Below the pieces are notes generated by a model, which saw nothing but the letters and a program-made list of their open reading frames with translations, did no database searches and was not told the DNA's origin. Source: Prochlorococcus sp. AG-355-N18 (GTDB taxonomy: Bacteria; Cyanobacteriota; Cyanobacteriia; PCC-6307; Cyanobiaceae). Taken from it: 41,246 nt of DNA. The number at the start of each line of letters is the position of its first letter. Position 1 is the stretch's first letter. The stretch spans positions 1 to 41,246 of the forward strand of contig QCEG01000011.1 of the NCBI GenBank assembly GCA_003278535.1. Direction: 5' to 3'. Below, piece after piece: positions 30,268 to 39,531 of the stretch. Made by a program: the position numbers and the translations under genes.

Positions 30268-30712
30268 TTTAAGAATAAAATTTAAAATCCTAGAAGAGAC
30301 TTTTAATCCTTATAAAGAATTCGAACTTTGGGAAAAGGTAAATAAAAATTCAGCAAACTCATTTTTTATTGGGAGAGTAAGGCCCTTTGATCAATTTGGA
30401 AATGATTTAAAGAAACTAGAAATTGTTCATTATAAAGGAATGACCGAAAATTATATTAAAAGATATTTAATGAAAATTTCTGAAAAACAGGATGATTTAT
30501 GTATTTTTCTCTTGCATAGGATAGGTTTCATTTACCCTAACGAGCCTATTATTTTAATAGCAGTAAGTGCTAATCATAGAGGCATTGCAAATAAATATCT
30601 CCAAGAAATACTTGAATTTACAAAATACAAAGTTCCTTTTTGGAAAAAAGAATGGACTTTCAAAGGATCCTCATGGGTAAAAAAGAATACTGACTTAGGA
30701 TTTAAATTATAA
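30260..30712 (+). CDS. moaE: Molybdopterin synthase catalytic subunit MoaE
   Basis: 150 residues from GTG 30260, which overlaps the moaD stop; the upstream ATG 30227 would read through moaD. Family marks: FIGRVRPFD, LEIVHYKGMTENYI, LLHRIGFIYPNEPIILIAVS, NHRGIANKYLQEILEFTKYK, VPFWKKEW. Two MoaE with two MoaD convert cyclic pyranopterin monophosphate to molybdopterin. It converges on moeA with a six-base overlap. Confidence 0.93.
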   Translation: MDNLRIKFKILEETFNPYKEFELWEKVNKNSANSFFIGRVRPFDQFGNDLKKLEIVHYKGMTENYIKRYLMKISEKQDDLCIFLLHRIGFIYPNEPIILIAVSANHRGIANKYLQEILEFTKYKVPFWKKEWTFKGSSWVKKNTDLGFKL

Positions 30713-31969
30713 AAAATTATTTTTTAAAAGTTGTGCCCATAATAAATTTCCTTTTTGACAAAAATCAATTTCAGAAGGTATTTCTATTAATAAATCTGAA
30801 TTAGATATTGAACTAATCTTTGATGAGGATTGTTCTTCAGAAATATCTGCAATTAATTCACCTTCTTCATTAACGATAAGTTTTCCTCTAAGCAATTCGG
30901 GTCTCCCTTTTCTTCTTTTCAAATCAGAATTCAGCTTAACCTTAATCCTAAGAGGGAATTCAATATTAGTAATTCCTTCAAGTTTCTGAAGTGCGGGCCA
31001 AACAAGTTGGATAAAAGTAATAGCTGCTGAAACGGGATTCCCAGGTAATCCAAAATAGGGAATTTTTTTGTTTATCAATCCAAAAGCAAAGGGTTTTCCT
31101 GGCTTTAAAAATAGTTTCCAAAATTTAATCTCTCCTAACTCGTTAATAATATCTTTTAAAAAATCTTTTTTACCCACTGATATCCCACCAACTGAAATAA
31201 CCACATCATTAAATTCAGAAATATTTCTAAGAGAATTTTTAATATTTTGATAATTATCTTTTTCTATATGAATTTCATTAATTTCAAATCCAAGATTTTT
31301 TGCAATTGATTTTATCAAAATACTATTACTTTCCCATATTTCTCCTTTCTTTCTTGCAGTCCCTGATTTGATAAGTTCATCTCCAGTAATTAGTAAACCT
31401 AATTTAGAAATTTTACTAACTTTTATAGTTTTTATCCCACAACTTGCTAATTTACTTAAAATCCCAGGTGTAATCTTTACCCCCTTCTTAATTAATATTT
31501 CACCTTTAAAAACTTGATCATTTTTTTCTCTAATCCAAGAGTTATTAGATGATGTTTCTTTTTTAACAATATACTCATTTCCGTTTAAAAATTCTAAAGA
31601 AACTTGTTCTTGCGGTATCACAGAAAAACAATTATCTGGAACAAATGAACCTGTGCTAATAGTTACAGCTTCACCTTTTTTAAGAAGATCATTAAATGGC
31701 TTTCCGGGAAAAGACTCTCCTACAATTTTCCATTTATTCCATTTAGTTGATTCTCCTAACGCATATCCATCCATAACTGATGATCTATAACCTGGCATAT
31801 CTTCCTCAGATGAGATTTCCTCCATAGAAACTTTTCCAAGTGCTTCGTCTAAATTGATCTCTTCCTTATGTAAAATTTCATTATTCACTATTAAAGTATC
31901 CATCTCTTCCAAGATTTTTTTAATAGCATCGTTTAAATAAAGACCCTGATTATTGATATCAATTCCCAT
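30707..31969 (-). CDS. moeA: Molybdopterin molybdenumtransferase MoeA
   Basis: 420 residues. Marks include MPGYRSSVMDGYAL, ISTGSFVPDNCFSVIPQE, LLITGDEL, VSVGGISVGKKDFLKDII and YFGLPGNPVSAAITF. It inserts molybdate into MPT-AMP to complete the cofactor used by NarB. Normal length. Twelve bases after moaC on the same strand, so moaC-moeA is an operon; its end overlaps moaE by six bases. Confidence 0.95.
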   Translation of the reverse strand: MGIDINNQGLYLNDAIKKILEEMDTLIVNNEILHKEEINLDEALGKVSMEEISSEEDMPGYRSSVMDGYALGESTKWNKWKIVGESFPGKPFNDLLKKGEAVTISTGSFVPDNCFSVIPQEQVSLEFLNGNEYIVKKETSSNNSWIREKNDQVFKGEILIKKGVKITPGILSKLASCGIKTIKVSKISKLGLLITGDELIKSGTARKKGEIWESNSILIKSIAKNLGFEINEIHIEKDNYQNIKNSLRNISEFNDVVISVGGISVGKKDFLKDIINELGEIKFWKLFLKPGKPFAFGLINKKIPYFGLPGNPVSAAITFIQLVWPALQKLEGITNIEFPLRIKVKLNSDLKRRKGRPELLRGKLIVNEEGELIADISEEQSSSKISSISNSDLLIEIPSEIDFCQKGNLLWAQLLKNNFL

Positions 31970-31981
31970 TATTGTGTGTAC

Positions 31982-32467
31982 TTAACTTCTTTTTAGTATT
32001 CCATTTTTACCACCTTTTTTTTCTAAAAGGCGAATATTATCAATAGTCATAAAAGGATCTAAAGCTTTGAGCATGTCATATAGAGTGAGAAGACCAATTG
32101 AAACTGATGTAAGAGCCTCCATCTCAACGCCTGTTTTAGAATGAGATTTGCAAAAAGCAATAATTTTAATTGCTTTCATTGATTCACAAATTTCAAAATC
32201 AATTGTGATTTTATTCAATGATAAATTATGACAGAGAGGGATAAGTTCTGAGGTTTTTTTTGCACCATTTATTGCAGAAAATCTAGCAGCTGCAAAAATA
32301 TCACCTTTTTTAATTTTTTCATTTTTTATTTTTTCTAATATTTCTTTGTTTAAATTAATATATCCTTCTGCTAAAGCCTCTCTTTTGGTTTCTACTTTAT
32401 CTGAAATATCAACTATGTTCATTTCTCCCCTTTCATTAATATGAGTTAAAGATTTATCCATTTCCAT
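31982..32467 (-). CDS. moaC: Cyclic pyranopterin monophosphate synthase MoaC
   Basis: 161 residues, hexamer-forming family with LTHINERGEMNIVDISDK, KGDIFAAARFSAINGAKKTS, ELIPLCHNLSL, HSKTGVEMEALTSVSIGLLT and MLKALDP. It works after MoaA in the first step of molybdopterin synthesis. ATG 32467 or 32461 can start it (MEMDKS). Diverges from narM. Confidence 0.95.
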   Translation of the reverse strand: MEMDKSLTHINERGEMNIVDISDKVETKREALAEGYINLNKEILEKIKNEKIKKGDIFAAARFSAINGAKKTSELIPLCHNLSLNKITIDFEICESMKAIKIIAFCKSHSKTGVEMEALTSVSIGLLTLYDMLKALDPFMTIDNIRLLEKKGGKNGILKRS

Positions 32468-32568
32468 TTAGCAATTTATTCAATAATACAAAAAATAAAA
32501 TTTTTAATAAAGCTAATATCAATTTTTTATACTTAGCATTAATTTATTAATAAAATATCAATTTAGTT

Positions 32569-33030
32569 TTGGTTAACAATCAATCAAATCATTATTTTAA
32601 TTTCGAGGATAATTTTATTAAAGACTTAAGATGCATTCCTTTATGTGTAAGAAGGAAACTTGATTTGATTGGAATAAAATTAAAACTTACTCATTGGCAA
32701 GATTTTAATTTAATTGAAAAAAATAAGATAGTAGATTGGCCAGATTCAAAAAAAGAACTCATTGATTTAAAAACTTTTTTAAAAGAAATTACATCTAATT
32801 CAAAATATGGAGAAGCAAAAGAAATAGAAATTTCAATTAATCAACCTTGGCAAAATAAAAATAAAGTTCCTGACCAAGTTTTAAAATCGGCACTAGCAAA
32901 GGGAATTAATATTTCAGTTGAAAAATGGAGAAATTTAAGCGAATTAGATAGATTTGCTTTTTGCAAATTAGTTAGACCAAGTCATGAACACAACAATTTA
33001 GATAGAGCATTTGATGAGATTCTGAAATAA
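32569..33030 (+). CDS. narM: NarM, nitrate reductase-associated protein
   Basis: 153 residues. FNFEDNFIKDLRCIPLCVRR, RKLDLIGIKLKLTHWQDF, and LDRFAFCKLVRPSHEHNN fit the nitrate-reductase-associated family. In Synechococcus NarM is needed for active NarB, probably for its maturation. The start is TTG 32569, since no ATG lies near. It converges with narB, nine bases apart. Cys residues (C19, C23 and one near the end) may matter for its role. Confidence 0.85.
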   Translation: MVNNQSNHYFNFEDNFIKDLRCIPLCVRRKLDLIGIKLKLTHWQDFNLIEKNKIVDWPDSKKELIDLKTFLKEITSNSKYGEAKEIEISINQPWQNKNKVPDQVLKSALAKGINISVEKWRNLSELDRFAFCKLVRPSHEHNNLDRAFDEILK

Positions 33031-33039
33031 GATTATTGG

Positions 33040-35151
33040 CTAGTTTGGAACAATTATTACTGAGCATGCTTTTAATTCCGGTTGTTTTGATATCGGACAT
33101 GACTTTTCATGCATCAAAGAGTTTACTTCACACATATTTTTTTGACTAAAACCCCAATGCATTGGTAAAAAAACTGTACCTACTTTAATTTTGTCAGTAA
33201 TCTGAACTTTTGCTTGAACTTCCCCTCTTTTGGATTTAATTTTTACTATTTCATCATTTTTGATTTTCAAAGATAAAGCATCTTTAGAATTAATTTCCAA
33301 TAACGGTTCTGGATTCTTTTTTGTAAGTTTTTGAACTTTAGAAGTTCTTGTCATTGTATGCCATTGACTTAGATATCTTCCAATTGTCAAAATTAGTGGG
33401 TACTCATCTGAAGGGGGTTCAGCCAACCCTATAGGATCATCAATACAAAAATTTGCTTTGCCAGTCTCAGTTGGGAAATAACCATCTTCATATAATCTTT
33501 TTGAAGATGTACTAGGTACGCTGCCTTTAGGATAGGGCCATTGTTGAGGACCATGATTTTTTAATAATTGATATGATAAACCGCTCATATCGCATAATCT
33601 TTTTGTAGTAGTTTTTAAAAATTCATCATAAACTTCCGATGAAGATTCATATTCAAATTGTTTGAGATAGCCTATCTTCTGCCCTAATTCAGCAAATATT
33701 TGCCAATCTGGTTTTGAATTTTTATTCGATTCTCTGAAAGATGGGCAAAGGGTTACTCTTCTTTCTGAATTTGTCATAACTCCATCTTTTTCGCTCCATT
33801 GAGCTGCGGGCAATACTAGATGAGCATATTTAATTGATTCACTTTGTTCATAAGATTCGTTGAGGATAATTAAAGGACATTTTAAAAGTGCTTTTTTTAC
33901 AAAGTTTAAATTAGGCATGCTAACCAAAGGGTTGGTAGCTGCAATCCACCAAATTTTTACAGATCCTTTTTTTATTGCTTCTATTTGTTCAAATGCAGAT
34001 AGACCCTGTTTTGCAGATATCTTTCCCTCAGGGAACCCCCATATTTTTTCAATTTCATTCCTATCTATTTTATTTTTTACAAACCTATATCCTGGAAGAA
34101 GGTGCGATAGTCCTCCTGCTTCTCTCCCGCCCATAGCGTTTGGTTGGCCAGTTAAGGAAAAAGGACCAGAACCTTCTTTGCCTATTTGGCCGGTCATTAA
34201 ATGAAGATTTATTAGCCCATTTACTGCTGCTGTACCCTCTTGCCTTTGATTCAAACCCATCGACCAAAGACTTAGAACATTTTTGCTTTTCCCCCATAAT
34301 TTTGCAATATCAATAATTGTTTTCTCGGATATATTGCAAATTTCACTTATTTTTTTTAAATCCCATTTTTGTATATGTTTTACAAAATCAAAATAGCTTT
34401 CTGTCGACTTATCAATGAAATTTTGATCAGTTAATTGATTCTTATAAAGATAATTCGCAATCCCTATAAATAAAAATAGATCTGTTCCAGAAGAAATTTG
34501 TAAGTAAAAATCTGCTATGGATGAAGTTTCAGTTTCTCTTGGATCAATTACTATTACTTTTAAATTATCATTTACATTTCTTTTACGTTTTTTAATTCGA
34601 TCAAAAAGAACGGGATGACATTCTGCAGTATTTGTCCCTATTAATAAAATTAAAGAGCAATGCTCAATATCTTCATAACAACAAGGTGGGCCATCAGAGC
34701 CAAAACTTCTGTTATATCCAGCTACTGCTGAGCTCATACATAGTCTTGAATTAGCATCAAAATTATTTGTGCCTATTGCTCCCTTGAGAAGTTTTTGGGC
34801 TACGTAATAATCTTCAGTATGAAATTGACCTGAGCCATACATAGCTATTGAATCAGGTCCATAATTTTTTATAGAACTCAAAATATTCTCTTTCAGAATT
34901 TCGTATGATTCGTCCCAGGAAATTTCTTTAAATTCTTCATTTAAATTTTCCCTATAAAGTGGTTCTTTTAATCTCCCGTCTTTTAAAGTCTCACATACTG
35001 TTGCTCCTTTTACGCACAATTTACCTTGAGTTGAAGGACTATCCCTATCTCCACTTACTAACCATTTATCATCAGAAACCGAACTTTTAGGCTTCATTTT
35101 TAAACCACAGCCAACACCGCAATATGGGCATTGACTTTTAGTAAAATTCAT
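33040..35151 (-). CDS. narB: Assimilatory ferredoxin-nitrate reductase
   Basis: 703 residues. The N-terminal 4Fe-4S motif is C8, C11, C15 and C46 (SQCPYCGVGCGLKMK ... GKLCVKG). Molybdopterin-oxidoreductase marks follow: SGQFHTEDYY, SRLCMSSAVAGYNRSFGSDG with the Mo-ligand Cys, GLNQRQEGTAAVNGLINLHL, LTGQPNAMGGREAGGLSHLL, and a C-terminal molydopterin-dinucleotide-binding domain from about 585. It reduces nitrate to nitrite with ferredoxin in the cytoplasm. Lies 35 bases behind nrtP on the same strand, so shares its NtcA-type promoter. Confidence 0.97.
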   Translation of the reverse strand: MNFTKSQCPYCGVGCGLKMKPKSSVSDDKWLVSGDRDSPSTQGKLCVKGATVCETLKDGRLKEPLYRENLNEEFKEISWDESYEILKENILSSIKNYGPDSIAMYGSGQFHTEDYYVAQKLLKGAIGTNNFDANSRLCMSSAVAGYNRSFGSDGPPCCYEDIEHCSLILLIGTNTAECHPVLFDRIKKRKRNVNDNLKVIVIDPRETETSSIADFYLQISSGTDLFLFIGIANYLYKNQLTDQNFIDKSTESYFDFVKHIQKWDLKKISEICNISEKTIIDIAKLWGKSKNVLSLWSMGLNQRQEGTAAVNGLINLHLMTGQIGKEGSGPFSLTGQPNAMGGREAGGLSHLLPGYRFVKNKIDRNEIEKIWGFPEGKISAKQGLSAFEQIEAIKKGSVKIWWIAATNPLVSMPNLNFVKKALLKCPLIILNESYEQSESIKYAHLVLPAAQWSEKDGVMTNSERRVTLCPSFRESNKNSKPDWQIFAELGQKIGYLKQFEYESSSEVYDEFLKTTTKRLCDMSGLSYQLLKNHGPQQWPYPKGSVPSTSSKRLYEDGYFPTETGKANFCIDDPIGLAEPPSDEYPLILTIGRYLSQWHTMTRTSKVQKLTKKNPEPLLEINSKDALSLKIKNDEIVKIKSKRGEVQAKVQITDKIKVGTVFLPMHWGFSQKNMCEVNSLMHEKSCPISKQPELKACSVIIVPN

Positions 35152-35186
35152 AAAATTTCTTTTATAAATATCTAAATAGTTATTGG

Positions 35187-36740
35187 TTAAACATAATTTT
35201 CAGCTTTTTCGCCTTCATAAGCATCCGCGAATGATCCTTGAGGTTCCTTTAAAAAGAAATAACAGAAGAATCCAACTATTAATCCTGCTATACCTAAAAC
35301 TTGGAAGAAGGCACTATTTGAAGCAGCAATTATTTCTGGAGAAGGATCTTTACCTCCACCCATCCATAAAGGTAAAAGGCTATAAATATTTAAATAAGTT
35401 ACCGCACCAACATTTCCATAAGCTCCAACCAATCCAGCTATTTGTCCTGTTACTCTTTTTTTAACTAAGGGTACTAAAGCAAAAGTTGAACCTTCTCCAG
35501 ATTGTACAAAAAATGAACAAAGCATTGTTAAAAATACAGCCATAAGAATTCCTGCTGATCCTGTAAAAGTTCCAGGTTTTATTAAAGACATCAATAGATA
35601 TCCAAACCCTAATCCCATAGTTAGGAATCCCATTGTATTTTTTCTATTGCCTGTTCTGTCAGATATCAATCCTCCGGCAGGTCTAGCTATTAAATTCACA
35701 AATGCATAACATGATGCAAGAATTCCGGCTATAGCTTTAGGTAAATCAAATGTAAATTCAAAGAAACTAGGAAGCATTGAAACTACTGCCAATTCTGATC
35801 CAAAATTTACGATGTAAGTTAATTCCAAGATCGCTACTTGTTTGAATTCATATCTATCTTCTTTAGGGTAAATTTTAGTTCCATTTAATAATTCAATATT
35901 CGTTCTTATAATTCCCCAAGTTTGGAAAATAAACCAAGCTAAAACTGCGATTAAGGCTATTGGATAAGTAGATGAAGTAAGGAAACCTACTTTTTGAAGT
36001 CTCCAACATAGGACTGAAAGAATTGCTGCGAATGGGACATTCATTCCGATTAAACCCCAGAAATCTCTTATACTAGTTACTTCTAAACCAGCTGTTTTTG
36101 AAGGCCTTTGATAAGGTTTTCCTGGAGGTGTATCAGTCACACTAAAGAAATAAATAATTCCATAAACGAAAGAAATAATTCCTGTAAGAGCAATAGCTCC
36201 CCTCCAATTAAGTACAGCTCCAGTAGGTAACTCAAACCCTCCTGAAAAAGATAAGAATCCAGCTACGGCAACAAGAGAAAGAGCAGAAAAAGCAGATCCA
36301 AAATTTCCCCATCCTCCATATATCCCCTCAGCCAAACCAATTTCTTTCGGAGGGAACCACTCAGAGACCATTCTTATTCCAATAACAAAACCTGCTCCTA
36401 CTATTGATAAAAGCAATCTCGCAATAACAAGTTGATTGAAGTCTTGAGCACTAGCAAATAATAAACATGGCACGACAGAAAATATCAAAATTGTTGAGTA
36501 AGTTTTTCTTGGGCCAAATTTATCCAATAACATTCCAATCAAAACTCTTGCAGGGATAGTCAAAGCGACATTACATATTGCTACTGTTCTAATTTGAGCA
36601 ACAGATAAACCTAAATCGGCTTTAACAGTAGTTGCAAGAGGTGCGAGGTTAAACCAAACAACAAAAGTAAGGAAAAAGGCAAACCAGGTGAGGTGAAGAG
36701 TTCTATATCTGCCGTTTAAAGACCAAACATCACTTAACAT
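35187..36740 (-). CDS. nrtP: Nitrate/nitrite permease, MFS (NrtP/NapA type)
   Basis: 517 residues, 12 spans. LTWFAFFLTFVVWFNLAPLA is the first helix of the nitrate/nitrite porter family, and SLVAVAGFLSF, RPAGGLISDRTGNR and the GIYGGWGNFGSA signature in span 5 support nitrate specificity. Also named NapA in cyanobacteria. It takes up nitrate and nitrite through the plasma membrane, in contrast to the ABC-type NrtABCD of freshwater strains. First gene of the nrtP-narB operon; a perfect NtcA box lies 57 bases before the ATG. Confidence 0.95.
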   Translation of the reverse strand: MLSDVWSLNGRYRTLHLTWFAFFLTFVVWFNLAPLATTVKADLGLSVAQIRTVAICNVALTIPARVLIGMLLDKFGPRKTYSTILIFSVVPCLLFASAQDFNQLVIARLLLSIVGAGFVIGIRMVSEWFPPKEIGLAEGIYGGWGNFGSAFSALSLVAVAGFLSFSGGFELPTGAVLNWRGAIALTGIISFVYGIIYFFSVTDTPPGKPYQRPSKTAGLEVTSIRDFWGLIGMNVPFAAILSVLCWRLQKVGFLTSSTYPIALIAVLAWFIFQTWGIIRTNIELLNGTKIYPKEDRYEFKQVAILELTYIVNFGSELAVVSMLPSFFEFTFDLPKAIAGILASCYAFVNLIARPAGGLISDRTGNRKNTMGFLTMGLGFGYLLMSLIKPGTFTGSAGILMAVFLTMLCSFFVQSGEGSTFALVPLVKKRVTGQIAGLVGAYGNVGAVTYLNIYSLLPLWMGGGKDPSPEIIAASNSAFFQVLGIAGLIVGFFCYFFLKEPQGSFADAYEGEKAENYV

Positions 36741-36797
36741 GAAAATTTTTCGAGATTAATTTTTAAGCAATTTATATTTCGATCAATGCATTAATTT

Positions 36798-36811
36798 GTA
36801 TTATTTGATAC
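36798..36811. promoter_or_regulatory. NtcA box for nrtP-narB
   Basis: GTATTATTTGATAC is a perfect GTA-N8-TAC palindrome. Read toward nrtP it is followed after about 23 bases by TAAATT (TAN3T), the classical layout of NtcA-activated promoters, which fire under nitrogen limitation. Confidence 0.85.
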
Positions 36812-36911
36812 GAAATCTAGTTTTTAAGAAATGCAACTTTTTTAAAAGGCTAGAATTAATAGTCAGCACTAATAAAATCAAAATTGGGGAATATTAGCAA
36901 TCTGATTATTG

Positions 36912-36925
36912 GTATTATCCGATAC
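36912..36925. promoter_or_regulatory. Second NtcA box, facing mobA-moaA
   Basis: GTATTATCCGATAC is a second perfect GTA-N8-TAC. It lies 33 bases before the mobA ATG. A TATTGC at the right distance is a poor -10 and would leave almost no leader, so control of mobA through it, or cooperation with the first box, is open. Confidence 0.75.
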
Positions 36926-36958
36926 ATAAAGTACTCGTGGAAAAATATTGCCTAAGTT

Positions 36959-37564
36959 ATGGAAATAAAACTTAAAAAATTTAAAGCATTCATTTTGGCT
37001 GGTGGCAAGAGTTCAAGGATGGGATCTGATAAAGCACTAATTAAACATCATGAAGGAGGAAATTGGCTGACTCACAAAATAAAAATATTAAACAACCTTA
37101 ATTTAGAGACTTTTGTAATAACGAATTATACTTCCCATTTAAAGGAAGTTGATAAAAGCAATAATGTTGAGTTTATTTCAGATGCCCAACCCTTTGATGG
37201 ACCATTAACTTGTATAGAACAAATTTTTTCATCTTTTAAAAAAACTACTAAAAATATCCTAATTGTCCCAGTCGATATGCCTAATTTGAATACAAAATTA
37301 ATTTATTCACTTTTTAAATCATGGGAAGAAAATCAAAATTTTGCGTTAATATCCCATGATGGAATTTTTGCACAACCATTATTCGGAATTTATCCCATCA
37401 ATGAAGAAAATCATTTTAAATTAAAAAAAAAGTTATCCTCTGGGAAGAAAAATTTTCTCGGATGGGTTGATCAAATTCCCCATAAATATTTCTATGCAAA
37501 AAATGGAGATTTAATTAATATAAATTCCAAGAGAGAATTCTTAAATATGAATAATGGGATTTAA
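36959..37564 (+). CDS. mobA: Molybdenum cofactor guanylyltransferase MobA
   Basis: 201 residues. FILAGGKSSRMGSDKALIKH is the nucleotide-binding loop; VPVDMPNL and FAQPLFGIYP are further marks. It joins GMP to molybdopterin to give the bis-MGD form needed by NarB. It overlaps moaA by 11 bases. Confidence 0.9.
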   Translation: MEIKLKKFKAFILAGGKSSRMGSDKALIKHHEGGNWLTHKIKILNNLNLETFVITNYTSHLKEVDKSNNVEFISDAQPFDGPLTCIEQIFSSFKKTTKNILIVPVDMPNLNTKLIYSLFKSWEENQNFALISHDGIFAQPLFGIYPINEENHFKLKKKLSSGKKNFLGWVDQIPHKYFYAKNGDLININSKREFLNMNNGI

Positions 37565-38615
37565 GCAACTGGAGGATAATAGAAAAAGAAAGTTAAAAGT
37601 TTTAAGGTTATCTCTTAAACAAAATTGCAATTTTTCGTGTATTTACTGTAAGCCTGAGAACTATAGTTTGGATGTTTTAAATATTGAACAATTTAAAAAG
37701 TTAATTTTAGTCAGTTGTCGATTAGGGGTAAATTCTTTAAGAATCACTGGAGGAGAACCTTTATTGAGTTCTCAATTGGATGAACTTCTTTATGAAATTA
37801 AATCGCAAAGATTAGAAGAATCAAATCCAGTAGCTAATTTACAGGATATTTCTCTAACCACAAATGGATATTTGCTCTCTAAGAAAAAAGCTAATGAGCT
37901 TTTTAAAAATGGTTTAGACCGCCTAACAGTAAGTTTAGATGCGATTAATCCTGATATTTTTTCAAAAATGATTGGAGAGGAAAATAAAATTATTGGCAAA
38001 GAAAAATTATTTACTGTCCTTGAAGGAATAGATCATGCAATTAATGCTGGATTTAATCCAAAGGCGGGGAAATTAAAAATAAATGCAGTCATTAAAAAAG
38101 AGATAAATGATAATCAAATTTTTGAATTAGTTGATTTTGCAAAAAAAAGGTCTATAGAAATTCGTTTTATTGAATATATGGACGTAGGCACATCTAATAA
38201 TTGGAAGCCATCAGATGTTTTTTTCTCTGAAAAAATTATTAGTTTATTAAAGAAGAAATATCGATTAAAAGACTACGGAAGAAAGGAAGGGCAAACAGCC
38301 AATAGATGGTACATCAGTGATTCAAAAAGTTTTATAAGTACAATCTCTTCAGTAAGTAATCCTTTTTGTTCAGATTGTAATAGGTTGAGGATAACTAGCG
38401 ATGGTTATGCTTACACGTGTCTTTTCTCTAGTGAAGGTATCAATCTAAACCCATGGTTATCTCTACCAATTAATCTCCATGAACTGGAAAATAAAATCAA
38501 GAGCATTTGGGAAGCGAGAGAAGATAACTATAGTGAAGAAAGATTTAAAAAATTAGAAAAAACAACTGACAAAAATCAAAAAATTCATCCATCTATGTCA
38601 TATCTTGGGGGATAA
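37554..38615 (+). CDS. moaA: GTP 3',8-cyclase MoaA (radical SAM)
   Basis: 353 residues. CNFSCIYC (C25, C29, C32) binds the SAM-linked 4Fe-4S cluster; SNPFCSDCNRLRITSDGYAY and the following Cys bind the second. LRITGGEPLL, LTTNGYLL and IRFIEYMDVG are family motifs, and the C-terminal GG (SYLGG) needed for activity is present. It starts molybdopterin synthesis from GTP. Translationally coupled to mobA. Last gene of the nitrate cluster. Confidence 0.96.
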   Translation: MGFKQLEDNRKRKLKVLRLSLKQNCNFSCIYCKPENYSLDVLNIEQFKKLILVSCRLGVNSLRITGGEPLLSSQLDELLYEIKSQRLEESNPVANLQDISLTTNGYLLSKKKANELFKNGLDRLTVSLDAINPDIFSKMIGEENKIIGKEKLFTVLEGIDHAINAGFNPKAGKLKINAVIKKEINDNQIFELVDFAKKRSIEIRFIEYMDVGTSNNWKPSDVFFSEKIISLLKKKYRLKDYGRKEGQTANRWYISDSKSFISTISSVSNPFCSDCNRLRITSDGYAYTCLFSSEGINLNPWLSLPINLHELENKIKSIWEAREDNYSEERFKKLEKTTDKNQKIHPSMSYLGG

Positions 38616-38690
38616 AAAAATTATTAAGTATAAATAACTACATCATATATTCTTAATTCGAGGGAAATTGATTTTAGTTTTTATATCGCA

Positions 38691-38831
38691 ATGCGTTTAG
38701 CGATTTTACTTGGTTTTATTTTTGGGTTAACTCACGGGGTTGTTGTTTCTGAAAGTTATTCTGCAAACAACTATAAAAATAATCAATTATTTTTTACTGA
38801 ACAAAATTCAAATATATTTTCTTCACTTTAA
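38691..38831 (+). CDS. Small secreted or anchored peptide (46 aa)
   Basis: MRLAILLGFIFGLTHGVVVS is signal-like, then an Asn/Ser-rich tail (ANNYKNNQLFFTEQN). Function unknown. Confidence 0.45.
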   Translation: MRLAILLGFIFGLTHGVVVSESYSANNYKNNQLFFTEQNSNIFSSL

Positions 38832-38910
38832 AATTAAGTTTCTTATTTTTTAATAAGTTTTTGTATAGTAATGAACAACTTATAAATTAAATTTTACTTA
38901 TAGTTAATAT

Positions 38911-38992
38911 GTAGCGTAGACTACAAAAACGTTCATCTCGTTTTACGAGCCGCATTAAGATTGAAGCCAAGGAACGGGGACTTCGGTCAAAA
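38911..38992 (+). other. GC-richer island with UUCG hairpin and orphan open frame
   Basis: In frame with the next gene but directly after a TAG, the codons read RRLQKRSSRFTSRIKIEAKE then RGLRSK, a basic helix-like string with no start. The segment is richer in G and C than its surroundings and holds GAC-TTCG-GTC, a stable tetraloop hairpin. It could be a structured leader or small RNA, or the decayed end of a gene. Confidence 0.4.
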
Positions 38993-39016
38993 ATGAAATT
39001 TAGTCAAATAACTATT

Positions 39017-39325
39017 ATGTCTAATAACGTATCTACCTCAGTAAGTAGTAACAGTACTACTGCTGTATTTGCAGGTTTTCTTGGAGCATTTATTGTTGGT
39101 TCTCTTGGAGTCCAGCTTGTAAGAACTCAAAAGCCTTCTTTCCCATCTCAAACGTTAAAAGTTCAACCTGTTATCGCTCATCAATCAACTTTATGGGCAG
39201 CTTTAGGAGCACAAGATACCCCTATTGTTAAAAATAATAAAGTTTCTAACGCAAAAAGTACAGGAGTTGTCCCTGTTATAGGTTCTGAAGCAACTCTTTG
39301 GGCTCCTCTAGGTTTAGGTAATTAG
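39017..39325 (+). CDS. Hypothetical membrane-anchored protein with a repeated motif
   Basis: About 102 residues from ATG 39017 (MSNNVSTSVSSNSTTAVFAG); ATG 38993 would add eight. One N-terminal span, then two related segments: VQPVIAHQSTLWAALGAQD and VVPVIGSEATLWAPLGLGN (pattern VxPVI-x3-(S/A)TLWA-x-LG). Duplicated short motif, probably a binding repeat. Followed by a strong terminator. Family not recognised. Confidence 0.6.
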   Translation: MSNNVSTSVSSNSTTAVFAGFLGAFIVGSLGVQLVRTQKPSFPSQTLKVQPVIAHQSTLWAALGAQDTPIVKNNKVSNAKSTGVVPVIGSEATLWAPLGLGN

Positions 39326-39349
39326 TAAATTAGGTCTTTTAATAAACCG

Positions 39350-39379
39350 AAGGGGGTTTTTAACCCCCTTTTTTTTTAT
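39350..39379 (+). terminator. Strong Rho-independent terminator
   Basis: AGGGGG-TTTTTAA-CCCCCT followed by a T-run, 25 bases after the stop of the gene at 39017-39325. Confidence 0.92.
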
Positions 39380-39531
39380 TAATTGCATTAAAAAAACGAT
39401 TGAAAATTTTCAATCCAATTCATAGATAACTATAAATTAAATCAGGGTTTGAAAACAATGTAATCGTAGATACCAAAAGCTTTTTTATTAATTGATTATA
39501 AATTAAAAACACGAGTTAACCCGTTCCAATT

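Noticed and set aside
33860..34297. ORFs inside narB in other frames
   Set aside because: Shadow frames of a well-supported 703-codon gene.
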